Part shown: positions 14,624-21,935 of the stretch, piece after piece | How the letters are laid out: every line of letters starts with the position of its first letter | Position numbering within the stretch: the stretch's first letter is position 1 | Assembly (NCBI GenBank): GCA_016839665.1 | Contig: JAEOTU010000271.1 | Coordinates: 1-23,984 of the forward strand | Direction: 5' to 3' | Length of the DNA stretch: 23,984 bases | Source of the DNA: Candidatus Hodarchaeota archaeon | GTDB taxonomy: Archaea; Asgardarchaeota; Heimdallarchaeia; Hodarchaeales; Hodarchaeaceae | The notes under the pieces: model-generated | Told to the model about the DNA's origin: nothing | Database searches by the model: none | What the model saw: only the letters and a program-made list of their open reading frames with translations | Program-made: the position numbers and the translations under genes

Positions 14624-15745
14624 ATGACAAGTAAAATCCATAACACTCCATGGGGAAGTGTATATACTGGTTCTCTCTCTAAGGGCTGTCAACAATGTAT
14701 TACTGGATCAAAACTAGTAGTCTTAGTATCAACAGAATGTACTAGTAACTGTTTTTATTGTCCTTTGAGTATCGAACGAAAAGCCTCTCAATATGCGTTT
14801 GCGAATGAGAGACCCATTAGATCCATTGATGATCTGATTATTGAAGCATCTAACATGGATGCAAAAGGCGCAAGTATGACAGGTGGAGATCCATTAGAAG
14901 AACACTCTTTTTCGCAAACCATGGAATTTTGCAGTATTTTGCGCAAAACTTACTCAGATAATTTTCATATTCATCTGTACACTCGTGGAAAGGAAATTAC
15001 CTCAAAAACCCTCTCTGAGATAGATCCTTACATTGATGAAATCAGATTTCATGTAATAAATCTGCAAAAAGACTTTGATCAGGTAGAATTGGCAACCCAA
15101 TTTAATTTTGATATTGGAATTGAGGTACCGCTAATTCCTACGAAAGGAATTGATTATTACTGTGAACTATTAACCCGCTTTGCAGCAATACTTCCCAATA
15201 GCAACCAATTCTTCTTCGTCAACTTAAATGAGCTTGAAGTTAGCGAAACCAATTATCGAAAACTACTGGCTCATGGTCTAAAATGCAACCCTCACAATCC
15301 CTCTGCAATAGATGGGAGCTATGAATTAGGACAAGAAATTATTGAATGGGCGTCTCACAATAGCACAATCCCTGTTCACTTGTGTGCTTTAAGTACTAAA
15401 GATGCAGTCCAATTGCCAAATCGTTTACATCGAATAGCTACCAATATTAAACTTCCTTCTGATGTGGTGGTTCCAGATGGTCCAGACAAAGGATTGTTGA
15501 TACGAGGAGTTATTCAGTCAAAAAACATTGATTTGAACCACATTCGACGGATTTTACTATCAAAATTTCAAATTCCCGAAAATTTAATAAGCGTGGATCT
15601 GGGAATAGAACGATTACTTACAAATGCTGCTTTATTAGAGGAATTGAAAGAAGAAATAAAAGCACTATTCCCAAATGTGATCCTAGGAATCGCAGAGGAG
15701 TATCCAACGTATGACAGGCTTCAAACAACGTGGGTAGAGTTGTAA
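14624..15745 (+). CDS. Radical SAM protein, COG2108-type (related to pyruvate formate-lyase activating enzyme)
   Basis: This 373-residue protein has the radical SAM cluster motif C39-x3-C43-x2-C46 (ECTSNCFYCPLS), which binds a 4Fe-4S cluster, and GGDP at 87-90 for SAM. Before it is a second cysteine pair C22/C25 (KGCQQCITGSK). The GCxxCxxGxK...C-x3-C-x2-C pattern is typical of the archaeal group COG2108, described as related to pyruvate formate-lyase activating enzymes. The C-terminal third (about 275-373; LPSDVVVPDGPDKGLLIRGV) looks like a separate substrate or partner domain. The reaction is unknown. ATG 14624 has AAGGGA five bases upstream. It follows L22e by 35 bp and may be cotranscribed. 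Confidence 0.85.
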   Translation: MTSKIHNTPWGSVYTGSLSKGCQQCITGSKLVVLVSTECTSNCFYCPLSIERKASQYAFANERPIRSIDDLIIEASNMDAKGASMTGGDPLEEHSFSQTMEFCSILRKTYSDNFHIHLYTRGKEITSKTLSEIDPYIDEIRFHVINLQKDFDQVELATQFNFDIGIEVPLIPTKGIDYYCELLTRFAAILPNSNQFFFVNLNELEVSETNYRKLLAHGLKCNPHNPSAIDGSYELGQEIIEWASHNSTIPVHLCALSTKDAVQLPNRLHRIATNIKLPSDVVVPDGPDKGLLIRGVIQSKNIDLNHIRRILLSKFQIPENLISVDLGIERLLTNAALLEELKEEIKALFPNVILGIAEEYPTYDRLQTTWVEL

Positions 15746-15913
15746 TCAAATATAGAATTCTAATAAAGATCTCAAAAGACTTCTTTCAGTCAAACGTTAC
15801 CTAACAAACTTCTCGCTAACTGATACCCAGTCGAATTCATCAAGAGAAACAATCTTCAACTCAGAATTCGTTAGCCTTTAATAGAATGAAATGACAATTG
15901 TGTTAATAATGAG

Positions 15914-16150
15914 GTGACTACACTGGCATCATGTCCCGAATGTGGTGGTAAGGCGAAATGGGAACCACCATTCTATGTATGTTCTGTTTGTGGCCTCGCC
16001 CTCCGTCGTCAAGAATACCAACGCTTGGTAGACAAACAGAAGGAAGCTGTATTTAAAGCTCAAGTAGAACAAAGTGATAGTTTAGGCCAAGATAAAAAAA
16101 GAAAAAGAAATAGAGAATATTTAGACTGGTATCTTGGCAAAAAGGAATAG
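15914..16150 (+). CDS. Small zinc-ribbon protein with basic C-terminal helix
   Basis: This 78-residue protein has an N-terminal zinc ribbon of TFIIB/rubredoxin-like spacing (C7-x2-C10 ... C23-x2-C26; SCPECGGKAKWEPPFYVCSVCG). A long charged helix (LRRQEYQRLVDKQKEAVFKAQ) and a strongly basic tail (KKRKRNREYLDWYLGKKE) follow. It is probably nucleic-acid or protein binding, but no named family is recognised. The GTG called as start (15914) is part of GAGGTGA, a perfect Shine-Dalgarno. The protein may really begin at the in-frame CTG 15923, five bases after it, three residues later and still before the first cysteine. It lies 168 bp behind the radical SAM gene. Confidence 0.75.
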   Translation: MTTLASCPECGGKAKWEPPFYVCSVCGLALRRQEYQRLVDKQKEAVFKAQVEQSDSLGQDKKRKRNREYLDWYLGKKE

Positions 16151-16186
16151 ATGGACCAATCTAAGCCGAATCGAACTCCCTCCAGA

Positions 16187-16206
16187 CGATACTATCGATA
16201 GTATCG
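16187..16206. repeat. Perfect 20-bp palindrome
   Basis: CGATACTATCGATAGTATCG is its own reverse complement over all 20 bases. It lies in the 115-bp gap between the zinc-ribbon gene (plus) and the 3' end of the tRNA-Arg cluster (minus). It could be a cruciform or bidirectional terminator between converging transcripts, or a dimer-binding site. No T-run follows directly. Confidence 0.8.
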
Positions 16207-16265
16207 AAATTCTGTAAATCCTCAGTATTTAAACTTATTCAACTCTAATTCTTGAAAAAAATGCA

Positions 16266-16368
16266 CGGGCCCTACGAGATTTGAACTCGTGACCTCTTTA
16301 GAGGGGAATCGGAAAACCGATCTCTTGCTCCGGAGGCAAGCGCTCCATCCATACTGAGCTAAGGGCCC
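16266..16368 (-). tRNA. tRNA-Arg (anticodon CCG) with a 28-nt insertion in the variable region
   Basis: Read on the minus strand, acceptor GGGCCCT pairs with AGGGCCC. The D stem is GCTC/GAGC, the anticodon stem CTTGC/GCAAG with loop CTCCGGA (anticodon CCG at 16331-16333), and the T arm ACGAG TTCAAAT CTCGT. After the anticodon stem there are 28 extra bases (16296-16323) before the usual variable segment AGGTC. They hold a hairpin ATCGG-TTTT-CCGAT. The GCAAG strand is complete before the insertion, so this is not the normal 37/38 intron; the repeated AG at both borders leaves the exact cut uncertain. No CCA is encoded. Confidence 0.88.
16296..16323 (-). other. Probable non-canonical tRNA intron (variable region of tRNA-Arg CCG)
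   Basis: This segment separates GCAAG (end of the anticodon stem) from AGGTC (variable loop). Without it the tRNA has a normal class I length of about 75 nt. Introns at such positions are known in other archaea. I could not draw a clean bulge-helix-bulge, so an enlarged variable arm remains possible. Confidence 0.5.
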
Positions 16369-16405
16369 AGAAGATAAATTAGTCGTGATATTTGAAAGGA
16401 GAGAT

Positions 16406-16412
16406 CTATATA
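16406..16412 (-). promoter_or_regulatory. TATA box of tRNA-Arg(CCG)
   Basis: TATATAG on the minus strand lies 38-44 nt upstream of the tRNA 5' end, the usual distance for an archaeal tRNA promoter. This gene therefore seems to have its own promoter within the 96-bp gap behind tRNA-Arg(CCT). Confidence 0.5.
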
Positions 16413-16464
16413 ATCAAATTTAATTTTTAGAGGGGGATTCTAAAAATATATCGTAGTTTTTTAA

Positions 16465-16568
16465 CGGACTCGGCGAGATTTGAACTCGCGACCTTCTGCT
16501 TTCTCTTTGAATTTAAATAAAGTTACAATTAGGAGGCAGAAGCTCTATCCATGCTGAGCTACGAGTCC
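16465..16568 (-). tRNA. tRNA-Arg (anticodon CCT) with 29-nt intron
   Basis: On the minus strand acceptor GGACTCG pairs with CGAGTCC. The D stem is GCTC/GAGC, the anticodon stem TCTGC/GCAGA, and the loop CTCCTA plus A gives anticodon CCT (16531-16533). The T arm is GCGAG TTCAAAT CTCGC. An AT-rich insertion of about 29 nt (16501-16529) interrupts the loop after position 37, the canonical archaeal intron site; its ends can slide by one A. No CCA is encoded. Confidence 0.92.
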
Positions 16569-16590
16569 ATTTCCAGTTACAGGGATTTAG

Positions 16591-16665
16591 CGGATCCGGA
16601 GGGATTTGAACCCTCGACCTGCGACTTAGAAGGCCGCCGCTCTATCCAGGCTGAGCCACGGATCC
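16591..16665 (-). tRNA. tRNA-Arg (anticodon TCT)
   Basis: This is an intron-free tRNA on the minus strand. Acceptor GGATCCG pairs with CGGATCC, the D stem is GCTC/GAGC, and the anticodon stem is GCGGC/GTCGC with one G-U. Loop CTTCTAA gives anticodon TCT (16628-16630), and the T arm is GAGGG TTCAAAT CCCTC. It lies only 22 bp upstream of tRNA-Arg(CCT), so the two are probably one transcript. No CCA is encoded. Confidence 0.95.
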
Positions 16666-16861
16666 ATATTTTCAATAAGCTTCCTTTTCTACTGCATTTG
16701 TGTTTTTTACTCCTCGTAATGTCGAGAAGAAAAAACATGTTGCTTCTATCAAAATCCTCTTAATAAACTCTTACGAACCCAGAAGAGCTGCAATACAATT
16801 TTATCCTCAACCTCGAGGTGATAAATGTACGAGAATTCGATAAATGTTAAAAGAAAAGGAT

Positions 16862-18766
16862 CTAGCTTGGGAATCCAACAGTTTTGGTTGGGGGAGAAAC
16901 ACTTTTAGGTTGAGGGGAAGTAGAAATCGTGGAAACATGTTTCTTTTTATCCCAGCCAATTAGTGCAATCGATAAAACCTCGTCGATATTTTTGACTGGA
17001 ATTACTTCAACAGTTTCTCTTATCTCCTCATCTAATACAACGTCTTCAAAATTCGAAGCAGGAATTATTATATGGTTGATTCCGCTTCTGTGGGCTCCTT
17101 CAATCTTCGCAGATGTTCCTCCTACAGGGAGAACTTCACCACGTACTGAGAGTGAGCCTGTCATCGCTAAATCTTGACGAACTGGAAGATTTAACAAGTC
17201 ACTCATAACAGCTGTTGCAATAGTCACACTTGCGCTGTCTCCTTCAACACCATGGGCTCCTAAAAATTGGATATGAACATCCATTTTTGATATATCCTTC
17301 CCTGTATATTTTTTAATGAGAGCAGAGACGTTTTGAACAGATTCTCTTGCGATGACCCGAAGACTACCTGTAGCTATAGTTTTTCCACCTACTCCTTGAG
17401 TAGGAACTACGTGAGCCTCAATTGGGGTTATATGGCCACCACGAGCTCCACCTGTTGCAGCTAAAACTGCAAGACCATTAACGCGGCCGATTGTACCTCC
17501 AGTGGTCTGAATAACCTGATATTCTTTCTTTCGTTCTACTTGTTTGTCAGCAATTTGACTTTCAAGAGAACGAGCTAGTGCCCTAGCACTGAGAACGTGA
17601 TGTGGTTCTACAAAAGGAACTCCCTCTTGACGAGCAATATCCCCTGCTGCCCTTATTAACCCCCCCAGATCTCTCAGCATGAGAGATAATCTATTTTTAC
17701 GATCTGCCCGTTTTTTATCCTCTAAAATAACCGCCAACACCGCTTTTCGCGTGAAATGGGGGATTTTTCCGTCTTTCGCTACTTCTTGAGCTGTGAATCG
17801 AACCAATTTCCGTCGATTCTCCATGGTATCAGGCATCGAATGATTTACCGCAATTTCATAGCCATATCCACGAATACGTGACCTTAAGGCTGGATGCATT
17901 CGTCTCACTGTGTCAATATTCCCCGATGCTACTAGAACAAAATCACACGGTACTGCTTCTGTTCGTACCATAGCTCCACTTGATAATTCAGATTGGCCTG
18001 TGATGGCTAACTGCCTTTCTTGCATTGCCGTTAAAAGCTGTTGTTGGGTTTTTTGGTTAAGTGTTGCCACCTCATCAATGTAAAGAACCCCTTTATGCGA
18101 TTTATGAATCAATCCAGCTTCAACTCGGTCGTGAGCAGGAGTACCTAAGCCACCTGATTGAAATGGATCATGCCGAACATCACCCAAGAGAGCTCCAGCA
18201 TGAGCTCCAGTTGCATCACTAAACGGAGCACTTGTACTTTCGGAGTTGTCAACCAATAATTTGGGAACTAAATTCTCACGTCGGCTACGAAATTGGCCTA
18301 TAACAAAAAATGCAACAAGAGCAACGAAAATTGCCATTAAAAGATCGAGTTGTAAAAACAAAGCAACTATTATGATTAAAGCAGGAATCCCGAGTAATAA
18401 CATAGTTCTTTGTTGGTCAGCTTTTCGAGCTAGTTGTTTGTAATGATCAACAATTTTTCGTCCTTCAAGAGCTGGAACAGTCATAACACGGGGTGTATGG
18501 GAATCGTTTTGATTGGGAAGACATAAAATGTCTTCTAATTCTTCTCTAGGTAGCAATTCAGCCAGTGCTTGTCCCAACATTGATTTTCCTGTACCTGGAT
18601 CCCCAATTAACAGGACATTTCGACGTTGGATCGCAGCTTTCTTAACAATTTCAACAGGCTCATCTTGGCCAATGACTTGATCGATTAATCGGGAAGGAAT
18701 AGGGATTTCTTGGGTTGTTTCGAAATCCATGTCCACATCAATCAATTCATTCACTTTTTTTTCCAT
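16862..18766 (-). CDS. lonB: Membrane-anchored archaeal Lon protease (LonB)
   Basis: This 634-residue ATP-dependent serine protease is held on the inner face of the cytoplasmic membrane. The AAA module has Walker A GDPGTGKS at 55-62 and Walker B VLYIDEVA (D231, E232). Between them lies the LonB-specific insertion with two membrane helices (about 122-141 and 142-158; LLLGIPALIIIVALFLQ and AIFVALVAFFVIG). The C-terminal protease domain carries the Ser-Lys dyad: S511 in GVEGDSAS and K554 in GTSAKIEGA. A proline-rich tail ends the protein. The ATG at 18766 has only a weak ribosome-binding site. It stands alone on its strand, with 8-bp inverted repeats about 100 bp upstream that could be an operator. 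Confidence 0.96.
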   Translation of the reverse strand: MEKKVNELIDVDMDFETTQEIPIPSRLIDQVIGQDEPVEIVKKAAIQRRNVLLIGDPGTGKSMLGQALAELLPREELEDILCLPNQNDSHTPRVMTVPALEGRKIVDHYKQLARKADQQRTMLLLGIPALIIIVALFLQLDLLMAIFVALVAFFVIGQFRSRRENLVPKLLVDNSESTSAPFSDATGAHAGALLGDVRHDPFQSGGLGTPAHDRVEAGLIHKSHKGVLYIDEVATLNQKTQQQLLTAMQERQLAITGQSELSSGAMVRTEAVPCDFVLVASGNIDTVRRMHPALRSRIRGYGYEIAVNHSMPDTMENRRKLVRFTAQEVAKDGKIPHFTRKAVLAVILEDKKRADRKNRLSLMLRDLGGLIRAAGDIARQEGVPFVEPHHVLSARALARSLESQIADKQVERKKEYQVIQTTGGTIGRVNGLAVLAATGGARGGHITPIEAHVVPTQGVGGKTIATGSLRVIARESVQNVSALIKKYTGKDISKMDVHIQFLGAHGVEGDSASVTIATAVMSDLLNLPVRQDLAMTGSLSVRGEVLPVGGTSAKIEGAHRSGINHIIIPASNFEDVVLDEEIRETVEVIPVKNIDEVLSIALIGWDKKKHVSTISTSPQPKSVSPPTKTVGFPS

Positions 18767-19175
18767 TTGAACATTCCAGCATTTTAGAAAGACGAACTAA
18801 ATACCAACATATCGTATTGCAGTTTTACGGATAGTGTCAGTTTGGAATTCGAAAAAAGTCAATATTTTTTGATGACTTTTCATTTTGTTCCAATTAGTCG
18901 CGGTTGTTTCAGACTTTTAAATGACTAGGTTTTATGAATAAATTCTCGTATTTAAACATACACATTGGTTGATAATGCTTTAATCAAGTCTAATTTTTTG
19001 TTATTTATTTTTATGTTTTAGTATTCGTTTAACGAAAACCAAGAAGGGGAGATCGAGTGAAGTATTTCTATTTCTCGAAAATTATTAAGATTATAGTTGT
19101 AAAAGGAGGTATAATTGATTTTCTGAAAGATAACTTCAAGGTCTCAAGTTTGACATTAGTTTGGTTATTTTTTGA
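18767..19175. other. 409-base intergenic region upstream of lonB
   Basis: This AT-rich region holds the lonB promoter on the minus strand; I see no convincing TATA box. It includes the inverted repeat AAAAGTCA/TGACTTTT at 18854-18880. On the plus strand a 42-codon reading frame with a good ribosome-binding site (19057-19185) runs into the end of the methyltransferase gene. No tRNA or other RNA gene is recognisable. Confidence 0.6.
18854..18880. promoter_or_regulatory. Inverted repeat upstream of lonB, possible operator
   Basis: AAAAGTCA (18854-18861) and TGACTTTT (18873-18880) are perfect complements separated by 11 AT-rich bases, centred about 100 bp upstream of the lonB ATG. The spacing of about 19 bp between arm centres suits a dimeric regulator. 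It could alternatively be a hairpin in a leader RNA. Confidence 0.35.
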
Positions 19176-19185
19176 CTACTTGTGA
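19057..19185 (+). CDS. Possible small protein, 42 residues
   Basis: A GTG at 19057 is preceded by GGGGAG six bases upstream and opens 42 codons starting MKYFYFSKIIKIIVVKGGII and ending TLVWLFFDYL. The product would be hydrophobic and basic, perhaps membrane-associated. It overlaps the last 10 bases of the methyltransferase gene on the other strand. No homologue is recognised; the ribosome-binding site is the only positive sign, so this may be chance. Confidence 0.2.
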   Translation: MKYFYFSKIIKIIVVKGGIIDFLKDNFKVSSLTLVWLFFDYL

Positions 19186-20318
19186 ACAATGAAAACCAAT
19201 ATCTTTCGTGTAAGAGACCTATGAACATATTGAAGAAATTTTCTGTAAGACATATTCAAAATTTGAGCAAGTTGATCTTCAATGTTTATACTAGAGGGCA
19301 TTGCAATAACCACTCGAGCTTGAGAACTTAAAATTGGACGAATTTTCCGAAAGAAGTTGATCAATAGAACTTGCAGATCAAAACCCCTAGTAGACGAGGC
19401 GGTGCCGTAAGGGGGATCTGTAACAACTGCTGAAATTGATCCTCGTCGAAAGCCTAACTGATTAGCATCTCCAAAAATCAGATGAGTAGAATTAGCGGTG
19501 AATTCATCCGCTTTTAGATTCTGATAGGCACCCCAAATGATTTTTCGATCGATTTCAACCCCTATACTTTGAATTCCCATCCTAGCAGCTTCTATAAGAG
19601 CTCCCCCTGTTCCACAGAAGGGATCTAATAGCCATTCACCAGGTCTTATAGCCGCTAAATTCACCATTGTACGTTGTAATAGGGGATTCATTGAACTGGG
19701 GTGGAAAAAAGGTCTACGATTAGCTGTTCTTTGTTGCACACTCTTCCGAAGGGAACGGGAAACAAACTGACCAAACCAGAAGCCATGTTTGCTTAAGATC
19801 GTGATGAATTTCTCATCTGGATACTCTAAATTCACTCGCTTAGTAGGATTCTTCTTGAGAATTTGAGTACCAATATAACGAGACAACTCTTGTGATAAAT
19901 TTTTTTGTTGAAATATGCCCTCAGGATCCCCAATCCGCCTTGTTACGACAGAATAAGTTCGATCAGGTGATAATTCTTGAATGACTGATAAGTCAAAAGT
20001 CGAAATCAACTCAGAAAATGATCTGGGAGGATGTCGAGGGTAAGCGATTTGGAAGAGGAGCTGACAACAAAAATGAGTAAGAGTAACCTTATTCATAATA
20101 TTAGAAATAACACTAGGAAGCGAGGACTTCTGCAAAATACTTTTCTGAAGATTAGATTTATCCTTAATTTCGATTACTCTGTTATCTGGGCTTATTTTCA
20201 TTTGTACAGGTAAATCTAAGGTAGAGAGGATGCTTTCAAATTCATAGACGGCGAGCTCTGGATTCTCTCCAGAGAGAAGGAAAAAAAATGGAGTTTCATG
20301 CACCACTTGTTTTGCCAT
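19176..20318 (-). CDS. tRNA guanosine-10 N2-methyltransferase (Trm11/Trm-G10 family)
   Basis: This 380-residue protein has an N-terminal THUMP-like RNA-binding region (about 1-190; FFFLLSGENPELAVYEFESIL) and a C-terminal Rossmann methyltransferase. The SAM motif is DPFCGTGGA at 232-240 (WLLDPFCGTGGALIEAARMG), the acidic motif II is GVEIDRK, and the catalytic motif IV is TDPPYG at 300-305, typical of N2-guanine methyltransferases. Archaeal Trm-G10 makes m2G and m2,2G at tRNA position 10, and this best fits length and motif order. A related THUMP methyltransferase (Trm14, m2G6) cannot be excluded. ATG 20318 lies 14 bp after the AAA ATPase gene, so the two form an operon. Confidence 0.88.
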   Translation of the reverse strand: MAKQVVHETPFFFLLSGENPELAVYEFESILSTLDLPVQMKISPDNRVIEIKDKSNLQKSILQKSSLPSVISNIMNKVTLTHFCCQLLFQIAYPRHPPRSFSELISTFDLSVIQELSPDRTYSVVTRRIGDPEGIFQQKNLSQELSRYIGTQILKKNPTKRVNLEYPDEKFITILSKHGFWFGQFVSRSLRKSVQQRTANRRPFFHPSSMNPLLQRTMVNLAAIRPGEWLLDPFCGTGGALIEAARMGIQSIGVEIDRKIIWGAYQNLKADEFTANSTHLIFGDANQLGFRRGSISAVVTDPPYGTASSTRGFDLQVLLINFFRKIRPILSSQARVVIAMPSSINIEDQLAQILNMSYRKFLQYVHRSLTRKILVFIVHK

Positions 20319-20332
20319 CTTTTTTATAAAAT

Positions 20333-21439
20333 CTAAGAGTAATGAGGTAACGTTTCAGAAAGAATTGTTGCCTTCCGCATAACGAGTTCGATATCAGTCA
20401 TCGTAATCAGAGATTTTTCACGAAGAACAGCAAAATGGATCGAATTTTTTATTATTTTGTCCTTCAGATCTCTTCCAGACCAGTTTTCGGTTTTTTGGAC
20501 AATGATATCCCATTGAATATCATTAAATTGAATAGGAGAAGTAGCAGCATACATTTCTAGGATAATCCTCCGTTCCTTAGCACTTGGTAATTTAAATTCA
20601 ATCAATTCTTCAAAACGACTTAAAATAGCGGAGTCAAGGATTTTAGGTTGGTTAGTTGATCCTATGGTCACTATTCCATGATTTTTTTCAATACCATCCA
20701 TTTCGCCTAGTAGTGAACTAACAAGCTCTACAACGTCTCCACGAATGCCTTGAAAGTTACGTTTCAATCCAATGGCGTCTAACTCATCAATAAAGACAAT
20801 TGAAGGAGCTTCTTTCCTAGCTGTTGAATAGAGATTTCGTATTTTACGAGCTCCGTCACCTACATATACACCAAGGAGATCACTTGCCTTAACCAACAAC
20901 ATGGTATTATCTGTTTCGTGGGACACCGCTCGAGCCATCATAGTCTTACCTGTTCCAGGAGGTCCCCAAAACAAAATATTTCGAGGAGCCCATTGGGATT
21001 GCAGTAATTCTTGATCGTTCAAGAACTTTGAAATCACATGACACTTTTCTTTTGCCAGCTTTTGACCTATTACATCAGTGAAGCTGATTTGTTCAATCTG
21101 TTGAGTGATCGGAGGTTCGAGTACTCGTCCTACGTTCAATATAATTGAAGTATTCTTGGTGATTTGCGAATTGGGAGGGGTAACAGAAATCACACGAAAC
21201 GCATAATCGGGAAACAATAACGAATCAAATAAATAGCTTCCTTCTTTAACGATCGACCCATTCCACTGGTTTTGGGCATAGTACTGAAATAAATTCGGAT
21301 CATCAGTAGTTAAAAATGGAGCTACTTCTTCTCCGGCTCGTAAAGGATAACCTACGGGTAAAAGAGTCATTGATTTCATTTTTAATATGCTTTTACGTGA
21401 AGGATCCCTTTTTGGTAATCTTTTAGATTGGTATTCCAA
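20333..21439 (-). CDS. AAA+ ATPase, COG1223 type
   Basis: This 368-residue protein has one AAA module after an N-terminal domain of about 115 residues. Walker A is GPPGTGKT at 159-166, Walker B IVFIDELDA at 214-222, sensor 1 STN at 261-263, and a probable arginine finger R275 in ILSRFEE. ISFTDVIGQKLAKEKC begins the module, as in proteasomal ATPases. The single module and the short, non-coiled N-terminal domain distinguish it from PAN and fit the small archaeal ATPases of COG1223, whose substrate is unknown. The start is TTG 21439 with GAGG about 12 bases upstream; an internal ATG at 21379 is possible. It precedes the tRNA methyltransferase gene by 14 bp. Confidence 0.85.
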   Translation of the reverse strand: MEYQSKRLPKRDPSRKSILKMKSMTLLPVGYPLRAGEEVAPFLTTDDPNLFQYYAQNQWNGSIVKEGSYLFDSLLFPDYAFRVISVTPPNSQITKNTSIILNVGRVLEPPITQQIEQISFTDVIGQKLAKEKCHVISKFLNDQELLQSQWAPRNILFWGPPGTGKTMMARAVSHETDNTMLLVKASDLLGVYVGDGARKIRNLYSTARKEAPSIVFIDELDAIGLKRNFQGIRGDVVELVSSLLGEMDGIEKNHGIVTIGSTNQPKILDSAILSRFEELIEFKLPSAKERRIILEMYAATSPIQFNDIQWDIIVQKTENWSGRDLKDKIIKNSIHFAVLREKSLITMTDIELVMRKATILSETLPHYS

Positions 21440-21709
21440 TGAGTATGATCGCCTCGAATTAATGATGCTCTATTCGTTCCCTCGGATGTCGCTTTCAAAT
21501 CCTTTTTCAAACTACCTAATCATTACAACGATCTTTTAAAAACAGGAACAACTTTTTATTTCTAAATTTCCTATTATTTCCTGCCCCGAATAAGGATACA
21601 TTCCACTAAAAAAGTCGAAATTCAAGAATTATTGATAAAAAAGAACCGTAAATAACTACATCTGAAATTTAATAATATGCTTTCAAAAAGTTTAGTATTT
21701 TAATAGAAC

Positions 21710-21786
21710 GGGTTCGTGGTCTAGCTTGGTAGGATCTGCGCCTGGGGTGCGCAAGATCGGGGGTTCAAATCCCTCCGAACCCACCA
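21710..21786 (+). tRNA. tRNA-Pro (anticodon GGG), CCA encoded
   Basis: Acceptor GGGTTCG pairs with CGAACCC. The anticodon stem TGCGC/GCGCA encloses loop CTGGGGT with anticodon GGG at 21744-21746, and the T arm is GGGGG TTCAAAT CCCTC. The discriminator A is followed by an encoded CCA (21784-21786), unlike the three tRNA-Arg genes here. No intron is present. An AT-rich TTTAATAATATG at 21667-21678 lies at the right distance to serve as its TATA element. It stands between the AAA ATPase gene (divergent) and ftsZ. Confidence 0.95.
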
Positions 21787-21872
21787 TTCTATAATTTATA
21801 ATAATCGAAATAGATCTTTTCCTTCATTTTAATCTCATTTATACAGATTTTTTCAATCATAACATGAGAATG

Positions 21873-21880
21873 ATATAATT
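21873..21880 (+). promoter_or_regulatory. TATA box of ftsZ
   Basis: ATATAATT lies 56-63 nt before the ftsZ ATG. Initiation near 21900 would give a leader of about 35 nt including the GGAAGG ribosome-binding site. The surroundings are AT-rich, so the call is moderate. Confidence 0.45.
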
Positions 21881-21935
21881 TCCTTTATTTTTTTTGTCGG
21901 ATGTATTATTAAGATAAAGAAGGAAGGCACATAAA

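Noticed and set aside
16266..16368. Class II (Leu/Ser) tRNA with long variable arm
   Set aside because: The anticodon CCG in a well-formed loop and the D-arm pattern match arginine tRNAs, which are class I. The extra bases are better explained as an insertion.
16551..16763. 70-codon plus-strand reading frame
   Set aside because: It is antisense to tRNA-Arg(TCT) and part of tRNA-Arg(CCT); the TDLEGRRS-like translation is a known artefact of tRNA genes.
16825..16908. 27-codon plus-strand frame with GAGGTGATAAATG start
   Set aside because: The ribosome-binding site is excellent but the product is tiny, featureless and overlaps the 3' end of lonB in antisense. The GAGG is part of a 10-bp palindrome ACCTCGAGGT that may have another role.
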